Source of the DNA: an uncultured Blautia sp.
Lineage (GTDB): Bacteria; Bacillota; Clostridia; Lachnospirales; Lachnospiraceae
NCBI GenBank assembly: GCA_900551075.1
Contig: URVB01000004.1
Span: 92,258 to 156,257, forward strand
Length of the DNA stretch: 64,000 nt
Direction of reading: 5' to 3'
The first letter of the stretch is position 1, and each line of letters opens with the position of its first letter. The position numbers and the translations under genes were made by a program. The notes beneath the pieces were generated by a model. The model made no database searches. It was not told where the DNA came from and saw nothing but the letters and a program-made list of their open reading frames with translations. Positions 45,994-54,169 of this stretch are shown piece by piece.

Positions 45994-46875
45994 ATGGAAT
46001 GGTTAAAAAAACTAAGTGCCGCCATTGATTATATCGAAAACAATCTGGACAGTGAAATATCGTATGACGAAGCTGCGCGGATTGCCTGCTGTTCGCCTTT
46101 TTACTTTCAACGTCTGTTCTCTTATGTGTCTGGAATTTCCCTGTCAGAGTATATTCGGCGCAGAAGAATGACGCAGGCAGGTTTTGAATTACAGAGAACA
46201 GAAAAGAAAGTGATTGATATTGCTTTGAAGTATGGATATACTTCCCCGACTTCATTTAATAGGGCATTTCAAACTGTTCACAATATTACTCCAACTGCTG
46301 CACGAAATAAGGGAAGCACGCTAAACGCATATCCGGCAATTCATTTTTCAGTCCAAGTTACAGGAGGAGACGCTATGGCGTACCGTATCACAGAAAAGAG
46401 TTTCATGCGTATGGTAGGGGTTCGTATTCCATTATCTACAGATATGGAAGAAAATCATAAGATTATACCGGAGTTTTGGCAATCTGTTCTAAGAGAAAAT
46501 CTGTTTTCTGAAATATGCGGCTTATCCAATCAATCTCCACAAGGAATATTAGGGGTAAGCGTTTATGAAAATCCTCAAAAAATATTTTACTATATAGCAG
46601 TTTCCACAGATGTACCTGCCCCGTCCGGTATGCTTGAATTTGAAATTCCGGCAGCGGCATGGGTTGTTTTTGAAAACAGCGGTTATTTCAAAGAGAATGT
46701 GCAAAGTGTTTTCAGAAGATTTTATACGGAATGGCTGCCATTTTCGGGATATGAATATGCCGGACTTCCGGATATAGAGGTGTATCCTGTTTGCAGGAAA
46801 ACGCCTGTCAGTGGACATTCCGAAGTATGGATTGCCATAAGAAAGGGCAAGGAGGACGAAAAGTGTATCATTTAA
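45994..46875 (+). CDS. AraC family regulator with GyrI-like ligand domain
   Basis: A 293-residue transcription regulator. The N-terminal AraC double helix-turn-helix (about 8-105) reads IDYIENNLDSEISYDEAARIACCSPFYFQRLFSYVSGISLSEYIRRRRM and IDIALKYGYTSPTSFNRAFQTVHNITP. The C-terminal half (about 130-285) is a GyrI/AraC-E-bind-type small-molecule sensor with the late motif YEYAGLPDIEVYP. This Rob/SoxS-like layout is usual for regulators reacting to drugs or lipophilic compounds. AAAGGAGG lies 8 bases before the ATG. Its end overlaps the start of the hydrolase gene, so the two are cotranscribed and it may control that operon. Confidence 0.88.
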   Translation: MEWLKKLSAAIDYIENNLDSEISYDEAARIACCSPFYFQRLFSYVSGISLSEYIRRRRMTQAGFELQRTEKKVIDIALKYGYTSPTSFNRAFQTVHNITPTAARNKGSTLNAYPAIHFSVQVTGGDAMAYRITEKSFMRMVGVRIPLSTDMEENHKIIPEFWQSVLRENLFSEICGLSNQSPQGILGVSVYENPQKIFYYIAVSTDVPAPSGMLEFEIPAAAWVVFENSGYFKENVQSVFRRFYTEWLPFSGYEYAGLPDIEVYPVCRKTPVSGHSEVWIAIRKGKEDEKCII

Positions 46876-47909
46876 GGTTAAAAGGCGACCATTATCAAAT
46901 GGGTGTTAAGAGAGGGAAAATCTTTCAAAAGAGTAATATAACATTTCCGTTACATCTTGACGAATTTCAGCTTGAATATGGAAAAAAGAGCGAACAGATA
47001 TTAAGAAAATTTTTCCCCGAAGTATGTGAAGAAATCCGAGGTGTCAGCGATACCACAGGCGTTGATTATACTGCCTTTGCTTCATGGCTGTTGTGTATGG
47101 GCTGCTGCATGTATAATTTGGAAGATAATATTCCTGTTGAAATCAGAGGGTGTACTGCTTTTGCTTATTCTAAAGAGGGGAGCATCATCTACGGGCGAAA
47201 CAATGATTTACCGCCATACTTAAAAAATGGAAGTAAAAGCGAAATATATTCTCCGTCAAATGGAAACAGGTTTAACATAACAACTTCCTCTTTCATCAAT
47301 GGGGAGGAAGGCTTGAATGAGCATGGTTTGGCTGTTGCCATGACTTTTGTTATGACCTGTCCGGACAAGATACAGGCGGGATTTAATTCCTGTTTTATCG
47401 TAAGGTATCTGCTGGAAAAAGCAAGCAGTACGCAAAATGCACGTTCTTTACTTATGGAATTGCCGATAGCTTCTAACTGTAACATTCTCCTTGCCGATAA
47501 GAATGGAGAAATGATAGTTGTTGAATGTACTCCTTTCACAAAAAGAATACGGCAAGCTGAAAATCTGGAAAATGGTAAAATCGTGTGTACCGTTAATAGC
47601 TTTACTTCTGATGAAATGAAAGCTTATGACGCAGCAAACGGGAACGATTATCATTCCGATAAGCGGTATCGTACTGTCATAAATGATTTTTCTGCCTACA
47701 TGAAAGGAAATCTCATTGAAGCGACAGAGCAACTCTTAAAAGGAAACTATGGATTCATGTGCCAGTATGATGATGAAGCGGATTTTGAAACCGTCTGGAG
47801 CTCTGTTTTTGATTTGAAAAATCTGATGATATATCGAGCGGAGGGCGATCCACGAAGAAAGAAATTTCTTACAGACAGCAGATTGCATGATGTGGTAAAG
47901 CGAAAATAG
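46863..47909 (+). CDS. C45-type N-terminal nucleophile hydrolase/acyltransferase
   Basis: A 348-residue protein of the acyl-CoA:6-APA acyltransferase (C45/choloylglycine hydrolase-like) group. The presumptive nucleophile is Cys97 in EIRGCTAFAYSKEGSIIYGRNNDLPPYL, followed by the fold signature INGEEGLNEHGLAVAMTFV and ILLADKNGEMIVVECTP. Such enzymes usually self-cleave before the Cys and act on amide bonds of acyl-amino compounds. The start is set at GTG 46863 behind AAGGAGGACGAA, overlapping the last 13 bases of the AraC gene; an upstream in-frame start would lie inside that gene without a ribosome site. It has no signal peptide, so it is probably cytoplasmic. It may modify an amide drug, peptide or bile-acid-like compound, with no further evidence here. 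Confidence 0.8.
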   Translation: MYHLRLKGDHYQMGVKRGKIFQKSNITFPLHLDEFQLEYGKKSEQILRKFFPEVCEEIRGVSDTTGVDYTAFASWLLCMGCCMYNLEDNIPVEIRGCTAFAYSKEGSIIYGRNNDLPPYLKNGSKSEIYSPSNGNRFNITTSSFINGEEGLNEHGLAVAMTFVMTCPDKIQAGFNSCFIVRYLLEKASSTQNARSLLMELPIASNCNILLADKNGEMIVVECTPFTKRIRQAENLENGKIVCTVNSFTSDEMKAYDAANGNDYHSDKRYRTVINDFSAYMKGNLIEATEQLLKGNYGFMCQYDDEADFETVWSSVFDLKNLMIYRAEGDPRRKKFLTDSRLHDVVKRK

Positions 47910-47928
47910 AATTTTGGAAGTGTATCAA

Positions 47929-48076
47929 TGGATAATGTCCTGTCTGCAAAGGTAACAACCGGAATAAGGCCGGGGCAGACACAATTTTAATTCACTTACC
48001 GCTGTATTGCACGAAATGCAAGCAGGAAACACTGATTAACCTGCAACAATTTCATATATCAGTTATCAAAGTATGA
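47929..48076 (+). pseudogene. Cysteine-rich KTR domain protein, copy 1, frameshifted
   Basis: A small zinc-ribbon-like protein common on Tn1549/CTn-type elements. The start of the domain (Trp-Ile-Met...) and its continuation are in different frames, two bases apart near 47938. The rest reads PVCKGNNRNKAGADTILIHLPLYCTKCKQETLINLQQFHISVIKV. The CxxC pairs (PVC..., CTKC) and KQETLIN are the family hallmark. The shift and the K-T-R changed to NNR suggest decay. It lies 73 bases upstream of the tnpV gene. Confidence 0.65.
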
Positions 48077-48161
48077 AACCAGATAAGGATAAAACTCAAA
48101 TTGTGTTTAAGACAGCAGACAGAGTTATGTGGAGTGAATATCCTATCTGGAGGAAATGAAA

Positions 48162-48569
48162 ATGGCAAAATTCTTATTTGAACAGTTATGCGGCACATAC
48201 CACGAAGAAAATGGGTATCTTATCCCAGATTTGAGATTACCCGCTGAAGAAGAACAGCCGATAGGCATTTGGGGACGGTGGCACTTGGTTTATTTGAAAC
48301 AATATCGCAAGGTTACATACACTAATCTTCTCACAAGTGACAGGCTTAACGTTTATCTTGCCAATATTGATGAACAGGCACAGGAACATTTTGAAAGGCT
48401 CATAGAGGACATAAAACAGGCACAGGACATCACGGAACAGCTAAAGGCGAAAAATGCCTTAGAATGGGTTGGACAAACCAAAACTTTTGGATTTTTGGAC
48501 GGCCGAATAACATACGGGCGTGTGCAAGGGAGAGTGTGGAGAGGGAAATCATTTATGAATAAATGTTGA
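48162..48569 (+). CDS. TnpV-like transposon protein, altered C-terminal end
   Basis: A 135-residue protein resembling TnpV of Tn4451/Tn1549-type elements. The family core is LFEQLCGTYHEENGYLIPDLRLPAEEEQPIGIWGRWHLVYLKQYRKVTYTNLLTSDRLNVYLANIDEQAQEHFERL (residues 4-80). After about residue 108 (AKNALEWVG) the family similarity stops and a foreign basic tail KTFGFLDGRITYGRVQGRVWRGKSF follows, so the original 3' end was replaced at a junction near 48475. GGAGG lies 8 bases before ATG 48162; ATG 48156 is too close to it. The function of TnpV in transposition is unclear, and this copy is probably a relic. Confidence 0.75.
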   Translation: MAKFLFEQLCGTYHEENGYLIPDLRLPAEEEQPIGIWGRWHLVYLKQYRKVTYTNLLTSDRLNVYLANIDEQAQEHFERLIEDIKQAQDITEQLKAKNALEWVGQTKTFGFLDGRITYGRVQGRVWRGKSFMNKC

Positions 48570-48575
48570 TATGTC

Positions 48576-48627
48576 TTGACATACATGCAGTCTGCATGAT
48601 ATATTATACATGCAGTCTACATGTATA
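48576..48627 (+). promoter_or_regulatory. TetR-gene promoter with two operators
   Basis: -35 TTGACA (48576-48581), 18-base spacer, -10 TATATT (48600-48605). A perfect palindrome CATGCAG-T-CTGCATG (48584-48598) fills the spacer. A second copy CATGCAGTCTACATG (48609-48623), extendable to TATACATG/CATGTATA arms (48605-48627), covers the transcription start. The centres are 25 bp apart. This is the classic layout for autorepression by the TetR-family protein encoded 15 bases downstream. Confidence 0.85.
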
Positions 48628-48641
48628 GGAGGGGTGAAAAT

Positions 48642-49265
48642 TTGCCGCGAAACAAATATCCAGAGGAAACTGTTCAAAAAATACTGGATGCTTCTTTAAA
48701 ACTTTTTTTAGAAAAGGGATATGAAGAAACAACAGTGTTAGATATTATAAGTGAAATGGGAGGACTGACCAGAGGGGCATTCTATCATCATTTTAAATCA
48801 AAGGAAGAAGTCTTTGACGCTTTATGTGAAAAACTTTTCTATGAAACGAATCCTTTTGAGAAAGCAAAAAATTATAAAGAACTAAATGGATTGGAAAAAT
48901 TAAAATTCGTCTTAAAAACTTCATTTGATAAAACGGAACATCATCAATTAAGTATGGCTTCTATGCAACTCATGGGAAGTCCTGCTTTTTTAAAAAAATT
49001 GATTGAAAGCAATCAAGAGTTAGCTCCTATGTATCAAGTATTGATAGAGGAAGGAATACGGGATGGCTCTATAAAAACAGGACATTCAAAATTACTGGCA
49101 GAGCTATTTGTTCTTTTAACTAACTTTTGGTCGATACCTACCATATATCCAATGACATCGGAGGAAACGTGGGAAAAATTTTTAATGATTAAAGAAATCA
49201 TGGACAAGTTTGGACTTCCAATAATTGACGATGAAATCGTTGAACTATGCAAAGAAAATGCATAA
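48642..49265 (+). CDS. TetR family transcriptional repressor
   Basis: A 207-residue TetR-type repressor. The N-terminal helix-turn-helix is PEETVQKILDASLKLFLEKGYEETTVLDIISEMGGLTRGAFYHHFKSKEEVFDALCEKLF (about 5-62). The remainder is a helical ligand-binding domain without close landmarks. The start is TTG 48642, five bases after AGGAGGGGTG; the upstream in-frame ATG overlaps the operator and lies before the ribosome site. It is followed by a terminator and an ABC exporter gene, and its own promoter carries two palindromes. The likely role is repression of itself and of the exporter until a drug or metabolite binds. The gene is clearly more A+T rich than the housekeeping part, consistent with recent transfer. 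Confidence 0.9.
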   Translation: MPRNKYPEETVQKILDASLKLFLEKGYEETTVLDIISEMGGLTRGAFYHHFKSKEEVFDALCEKLFYETNPFEKAKNYKELNGLEKLKFVLKTSFDKTEHHQLSMASMQLMGSPAFLKKLIESNQELAPMYQVLIEEGIRDGSIKTGHSKLLAELFVLLTNFWSIPTIYPMTSEETWEKFLMIKEIMDKFGLPIIDDEIVELCKENA

Positions 49266-49267
49266 GG

Positions 49268-49300
49268 AAAATAAGATTGTCGACAGGCAATTTTATTTTT
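49268..49300 (+). terminator. Terminator/attenuator between tetR and the exporter gene
   Basis: AAAATAAGATTG (49268-49279) pairs over 12 positions (one G-T) with CAATTTTATTTT (49288-49299), followed by further T. It may lower exporter expression relative to the repressor. Confidence 0.65.
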
Positions 49301-49310
49301 AACTAAATAC

Positions 49311-49327
49311 ATACATACACCATGTAT
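49311..49327 (+). promoter_or_regulatory. Possible third repressor site before the exporter gene
   Basis: Palindrome ATACAT-acacc-ATGTAT (49311-49327), 21 bases before the exporter start. The half-sites equal those of the second tetR operator, but the spacing is 5 and not 9, so binding by the same repressor is uncertain. Confidence 0.4.
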
Positions 49328-49348
49328 AGTATGATCAAGGAGGACATT

Positions 49349-51025
49349 ATGAAATTCTATTTTAAACAAAACAAAGTTTTATTTCTTTTTACGATTTTAG
49401 CAAGTGTAATTGCTTCTTTAGGATATGTATTTATGGCTATACTCTTACAGCAATTATTAAATGTGGCCGTGGAAAAAAATATGCAGCAATTTATAAGAAT
49501 AGTTTTATTTTCGATTGTTTATTTTGCTGTGCTGGGAATTTTTTTATATCTCCAATCTTTGCTCAGCAAAAAAGTTATATGTAAAATCATCCGTCAAATT
49601 CGTTCTGATGTATTCGGAGGAACGGTTAATCACAGTATAGAAGATTTCGGCAAAAAGAATACTGCTGATTATATATCCATTATTACAAATGATGTAAAAA
49701 TGATAGAAGATAACTTTTTAGTTCCCCTTTTTGAAGTAGTTCAATATACGGTTATTTTTATTTCATCATTCGTGTTAATGATTTACTTTGATATTATCGC
49801 TACTATTTGCGTTATAGTAGCAATTTCCATAATGTTACTTATTCCTAGCTTGCTAGGTGGAATATTGGAAAAAAGGCAGAATATATTCTCATCAAAATTA
49901 GCAGATTTCACGGTTAGCTTAAAAGATATTTTGTCTGGATTTGAAATTATTAAGTCCTATTCCATGAAGCAATATGTAATTCAGCGATTTAACAAGGAGA
50001 ATGATGAAACTATCAATTCAAAATACAGTGTTGATAGGTTGTTTGCATTAAATGAGGGGGTATCTTCTTTCCTTGCTCTTATGGTTCAGATAGTTGTTTT
50101 ATTTTTATCTGCCTATTTCATTATTACAGGACGGATAACAGTAGGTACATTGTTAGGAATGGTACAAGTAAGTAGTAATTTAGCCAATCCCCTTATAATG
50201 ATATTTACTAATGTGCCCAAAATGAAAAGTATACAGCCTATTGTTGAAAAAATACAAAACGTCTCTAAATATTCGTTGGTGCATTCACAAAAAGAACATA
50301 TTAGCTCGTTTAATCTATGTGTCTGCACAAAAGGCTTGTCTTTTTCCTATGATAAGCAAAAGGAGGTTTTAAATGAGATAAATTGTGCTATTGAAAAAGG
50401 AAAGAAATACGTTGTCGTTGGGAAAAGCGGTTGCGGAAAAAGCACTCTTATCAAATTATTAACAGGATATTATTCTGATTATAAAGGTGCAATCGAATAC
50501 GATGATAAAGAGTTGTTTCTATTAGACAAAGATGATGTCGCTCAATTATCATCTATAATTCATCAAAATATTTATATGTTTGATGAAACCATATGTGACA
50601 ATATATGTTTGCATGAAAATTATCCAAAAGAAATAATTGATAAAGTTGTTAATGAAAGTGGTCTTAGGGAATTTGTATCAGGACTTTCAGAGGGATTGCT
50701 GTATCGAGTAGGTGAAAATGGAGCTAATTTGTCTGGTGGACAAAAGCAAAGGATTGCAGTCGCTCGGGCTTTGATCAGGAATAAACCCATTTTAATCTTA
50801 GACGAAGGTACTTCTGCCATTGATATGAAGACGGCATATGATATTGAAAGTCGACTATTACAGATAAAGGATTTAACGCTTATTACAATTACTCATAATT
50901 TGAAAAAAGAACTGTTAGAAAAATATGATACGATTATCTTTATGGAAAATGGCAAAATTATTGAAAAAGGAACATTTCATGAACTCATAAGCAATAATTC
51001 AAATTTTTTAAATTATCTAAGCTAA
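49349..51025 (+). CDS. ABC exporter, fused permease and ATPase
   Basis: A 558-residue half-transporter of the ABCB/MsbA-like exporter class. The membrane domain covers about residues 1-310 with six helices, beginning VLFLFTILASVIASLGYVFMAILLQQLL. The ATPase domain (about 325-550) has Walker A VGKSGCGKSTL, signature NLSGGQKQRIAVARALI and Walker B PILILDEGTSAID, then the switch His in TITHNL. AAGGAGGA precedes ATG 49349. As a half-transporter it must dimerise. Placement under a TetR repressor suggests efflux of a drug, peptide or toxic metabolite. Base composition is strongly A+T rich. A broken KTR gene lies immediately downstream and another upstream, marking this as mobile cargo. Confidence 0.92.
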   Translation: MKFYFKQNKVLFLFTILASVIASLGYVFMAILLQQLLNVAVEKNMQQFIRIVLFSIVYFAVLGIFLYLQSLLSKKVICKIIRQIRSDVFGGTVNHSIEDFGKKNTADYISIITNDVKMIEDNFLVPLFEVVQYTVIFISSFVLMIYFDIIATICVIVAISIMLLIPSLLGGILEKRQNIFSSKLADFTVSLKDILSGFEIIKSYSMKQYVIQRFNKENDETINSKYSVDRLFALNEGVSSFLALMVQIVVLFLSAYFIITGRITVGTLLGMVQVSSNLANPLIMIFTNVPKMKSIQPIVEKIQNVSKYSLVHSQKEHISSFNLCVCTKGLSFSYDKQKEVLNEINCAIEKGKKYVVVGKSGCGKSTLIKLLTGYYSDYKGAIEYDDKELFLLDKDDVAQLSSIIHQNIYMFDETICDNICLHENYPKEIIDKVVNESGLREFVSGLSEGLLYRVGENGANLSGGQKQRIAVARALIRNKPILILDEGTSAIDMKTAYDIESRLLQIKDLTLITITHNLKKELLEKYDTIIFMENGKIIEKGTFHELISNNSNFLNYLS

Positions 51026-51041
51026 AATAGGGAGTGGTAAG

Positions 51042-51161
51042 ATGTATTCAAACAAAAATTCAGTATGGGTATTTTGCACAGTTTGCGGTAGCAAGACTCG
51101 GAACAGAATAAGAGAAGATACAATTTTGAAAAACTATTCACTCTACTGTCCCAAATTTTGA
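51042..51161 (+). pseudogene. Cysteine-rich KTR domain protein, copy 2, truncated
   Basis: 39 codons: WVFCTVCGSKTRNRIREDTIL then LYCPKF and TGA. It has the first CxxC and the K-T-R motif of the family but stops at the second cysteine pair, where intact proteins continue with KCKQETLIN. It begins 16 bases after the exporter gene behind GGGAGTGGTAAG. It is complementary to copy 1, which retains the second half better. Confidence 0.65.
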
Positions 51162-52127
51162 TATGGGTACAGCCACTATGATATTCTAAAATACCCATGA
51201 GGGAATTGGGAGATTGAAAATTAAATAAGCACATAGCTTTAAGAACGGAATGCCAGCCGACAAACAAGGCTGACCGCCGCCGAAAGTATGCGGCTCTTTT
51301 CGGTTGGTGTATCTGTACATGGTTTTTGAATTTCAAAGCCGTTACATAGCATTGCGGAATCAGTACGAGAGGAAATCCTCATGTTATCCGTGATGCGGTG
51401 TGGCGGCTTTTTTGCATGTCCGAAATCGGAAAGTGAAAATCATATCCAAAACGGAGATAGAAGGACATAGGATTTTCTTTTCGGAGGGTAAGACAGATAT
51501 GGAAGAATGTCGTTGCACAGAAAAATGCTCTGCGGCGGTGTCCACAGAAATAGCGAGCATCGGATTGTGTCAGCCATAGCGGCGAGCATGGCATTTTCAT
51601 CGCTACTTGCGCACAATCCCAATCCACAGCCTAAAGGTGTGTGGACTTACTCAGGGGACGTCTCGCCTGCCGGTTTTTTCATAAGTTTGGGTTTATATCG
51701 TATTTTTAACGGGATGCCCTTTTGCTGCTCATTTTGTAAAATAGGGTGCAATGGCATACGTTTTAGTGATATAATGGCCTTAAGAGAGGCATTCGCATGG
51801 TTACTGTTTCAGTTTGTACCGCAAGGGCAGTTAGAAGTAAAATGGCCACAATGATAGTACTGCAGAGGCGGAAAAACACTTTGTACCCTATATGCAAGGG
51901 AGGCCTGTATTGGCTTTATGGTTATCCAGGGAAAAGAGGAACGGGCAAAATCTGAAGCAGGCCGAAATAATTATTCTGAAAGTGTCCGGAAAATTTAGGA
52001 TGAAACGAATACCTGTCATGATGGAAAGCGGATCATGTCTGAGCCTGTTGATACATCTGTATTTGGAGCTTTCATGCAGTTATTAGCCATTAAGAGAAGG
52101 CCAAACAGAAAGTGGAGGAGCCAGGAA
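51162..52127 (+). other. Long stretch without a confident gene
   Basis: About 970 bases after the truncated KTR copy show only short readings on both strands with frequent stops. One + strand reading of 115 codons (51507-51854) and one near 51890-52080 show no family I recognise and no convincing ribosome site. Several short inverted patterns occur (for example GCCGCC / GGCGGT near 51270-51410). It is best read as eroded mobile-element sequence. Confidence 0.5.
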
Positions 52128-52640
52128 TTGGGAGCACAAAATAAAATCGAAATACGATATATAAAAGACACTGACGATAGATTTGCAATCAGCCGTATTT
52201 ATGAAGAAAGTTGGAGATTTGCATATAAAGATATTGTTCCCAAAAGCTATCTTGATAGTATTCCGTCTGGAAAATGGGCTGCACATTTAGATAATACGGA
52301 TATGCATACACTCGTTGCTTTGGAAAATAATAAATTAATGGGAACAGCCAGTTACTGTAAGTCCAGATTTTGTGATTTTGCGGATTTTGGGGAAATTGTT
52401 TCTATTTATTTCCTGCCTGAGTACATGGGACAGGGTTACGGGACGAAATTGTTAAAGGTTGTCGTTGATGAATTAGCAAAACTCGGTTATCACGATATTT
52501 TCCTATGGGTTCTTGAAGCTAATACAAGAGCCAGAGTGTTCTATGAAAAGGCGGGTTTTATATTCAGTAATAAATTTTTAGTTGATAATATAGGCGGACA
52601 GGAATTGCGAGAAGTTCAATACTGCTGCCATATTGAATAA
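52128..52640 (+). CDS. GNAT family N-acetyltransferase
   Basis: A 170-residue GNAT acetyltransferase that uses acetyl-CoA to acetylate an unknown amine. Conserved motif A is EIVSIYFLPEYMGQGYGTKLLKVVVDELAKLG (about 90-121) with the acetyl-CoA pyrophosphate loop M-GQGYG. Motif B-like DIFLWVLEANTRARVFYEKAGF follows. The start is TTG 52128, 8 bases after GTGGAGGAG; a longer reading back to 52035 adds 31 residues without similarity. The gene stands in the accessory region with DUF3788 and DUF3795 genes, a mix often carried as cargo. The substrate could be an antibiotic, a small amine or protein. Confidence 0.85.
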   Translation: MGAQNKIEIRYIKDTDDRFAISRIYEESWRFAYKDIVPKSYLDSIPSGKWAAHLDNTDMHTLVALENNKLMGTASYCKSRFCDFADFGEIVSIYFLPEYMGQGYGTKLLKVVVDELAKLGYHDIFLWVLEANTRARVFYEKAGFIFSNKFLVDNIGGQELREVQYCCHIE

Positions 52641-52694
52641 ACCTCAGCTTATCGATTTGAAAAGCTGATATTGGAAAGGGGTAAGAGAAGCGGT

Positions 52695-53117
52695 ATGCCG
52701 GACTTAAAGGATATCAATTATGTACCGGATATTCACGAAATGAGTGATTATATCGGTAATCCGCTGTTCAATGAATTTTGTGAATTTATGGATAGCGAAT
52801 ACAAGGCATTGCGAAAAATTGAATACAGCAAGGATGTATGGGCTCGTGGGTGGAATATAAAATTGAGAAAGGCAGGAAAATCCTTATGTGTTATCTATCC
52901 CAAAGAGCATTACTTCACTGTGCTGGTGGTTATCGGCAAAAAGGAGAAAGAAAAGGTTGCAGGGATATTGCCTCAGTTATCTGATGAAATGCAGAAAATC
53001 TACCATGAAACAAAAGAAGGCAATGGACAAAGGTGGCTTATGATTGATTTGCATTCAAATGACTGTGTATATCAGGATACCTTGAAGCTGATTCGTATTC
53101 GCAGAGAAAGCAAATGA
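52695..53117 (+). CDS. DUF3788 domain protein
   Basis: A 140-residue protein of the DUF3788 family, a group of small proteins of unknown function found in Firmicutes and Bacteroidetes. The pattern is NPLFNEFCEFMDSEYKALRKIEYSKDVWARGWNIKLRKAGKSLCVIYPKEHYFTVLVVIGKKE, then LHSNDCVYQDTLKLIRIRR near the C-terminal end. No signal or membrane segment is seen. The start at ATG 52695 has only a weak ribosome site (AAGAGAAGCG); a TTG at 52671 is an alternative. The stop overlaps the next gene by four bases (ATGA), so the two are translated together. Confidence 0.8.
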   Translation: MPDLKDINYVPDIHEMSDYIGNPLFNEFCEFMDSEYKALRKIEYSKDVWARGWNIKLRKAGKSLCVIYPKEHYFTVLVVIGKKEKEKVAGILPQLSDEMQKIYHETKEGNGQRWLMIDLHSNDCVYQDTLKLIRIRRESK

Positions 53118-53523
53118 AATTCAGGAAAGATGATTGGATATATTCTTTTCTTACTAAGATACAGAAGCTCTTAAAGGATAAAAGCAGAGATGAAATATTC
53201 GAATTTCCATTGGTTTATGGTCAGACAATACATTATGTTCCTGATGTTGATTGCAAAGAGAGCATATTCATATCATCTGATTATGAAAATGAGTTTCTTT
53301 TTGATGAAGACATTTTCCGTCTCAGGGGACTGACCGGTTTTGGAAATTCTTTGGCGTTTGATGATGAAGGTTCTGTTTGTATTGCAAAGGACAATCATAG
53401 GATAATTGGAGTAGCAGGTGCAGCTATATTCCGTTCTGGGTTGATACATTTGGAACGGTTTTGGATGGAAGTTATGTTTATGGTGATATTGCCAAAAGTC
53501 TGGCATTGAAATTCATGGAGTGA
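53114..53523 (+). pseudogene. Unknown protein, frameshifted near its C-terminal end
   Basis: The frame starting at ATG 53114 gives a 131-residue product ending MVILPKVWH at 53509. The protein-like sense changes frame near 53440: after GVAGAAIFRSG, the other frame reads VDTFGTVLDGSYVYGDIAKSLALKFME and stops at 53523. Loss of one G in a G run (53438-53440) explains this. The restored protein would have about 136 residues. I do not recognise its family; a hydrophilic N-terminal half and a core GFGNSLAFDDEGSVCIAKDNHRI with beta-strand character are seen. It overlaps the DUF3788 stop, so a functional link between the two in the original operon is possible. Confidence 0.6.
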
Positions 53524-53608
53524 AAAATTCCTGTTTGGTAGGACAGGTACTATGCAAAACTCCGCGTTAGTTGGACCGGATGTGAATAAGCTGTTTTATG
53601 GAGGAAAT

Positions 53609-54154
53609 ATGAAAGGATTTAAACGACAAAATCAATTATTATCCCTCTGTGGATTGAATTGTGGGCTTTGCCCCATGTTTGTAAATAAAAAATGCCCCGG
53701 CTGCGGCGGAGGTGAGGGAAATCAGTCATGCAAAATCGCAAGGTGCAGTATGGAACGTGACGATGTAGAGTATTGTTTTCAATGCGGTGAATATCCCTGT
53801 GGGAAATACGAGCATATTGACGATTTTGATTCCTTTATTACGCACCGCAGCCAAAAGGCCGATCTGGAAAAAGCCCGGCAGTCCGGAATTGAAGCCTATA
53901 ATGCGGAGCAGATAGAAAAGGCAAAAATACTGGACGTTTTCCTGTCCGGCTATAATGATGGCCGCAAAAAGACCCTCTTTTGCGTAGCAGTGAACCTTTT
54001 GGATTTGCAGGAGCTGCGCAAGGTACTTATACAGATTGAGGGCAGGACTGAGATGGAAACGCTGACGCTCAAAGAAAAAAGTGCTTTTGTAGCAGGATTG
54101 CTTCAAGATGCGGCGGCTCAGAGGAAGATTGAGCTGAAGCTGCGTAAGAAATAA
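53609..54154 (+). CDS. DUF3795 domain protein, cysteine-rich
   Basis: A 181-residue protein with an N-terminal cysteine-rich DUF3795 domain. Visible is CGLNCGLCPMFVNKKCPGCGGGEGNQSCKIARCSMERDDVEYCFQCGEYPC (about 13-63), ten or more cysteines in CxxC-like pairs that could hold zinc or an iron-sulphur cluster. The C-terminal half is helical and charged. The family is common in anaerobes and its role is unknown. TATGGAGGAAAT precedes ATG 53609; the reading is open upstream to 53552 without a ribosome site. It ends 15 bases before the M23 peptidase reading, and both may be cargo of the same mobile region. Confidence 0.85.
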   Translation: MKGFKRQNQLLSLCGLNCGLCPMFVNKKCPGCGGGEGNQSCKIARCSMERDDVEYCFQCGEYPCGKYEHIDDFDSFITHRSQKADLEKARQSGIEAYNAEQIEKAKILDVFLSGYNDGRKKTLFCVAVNLLDLQELRKVLIQIEGRTEMETLTLKEKSAFVAGLLQDAAAQRKIELKLRKK

Positions 54155-54169
54155 ACACCGGCTGAAATA

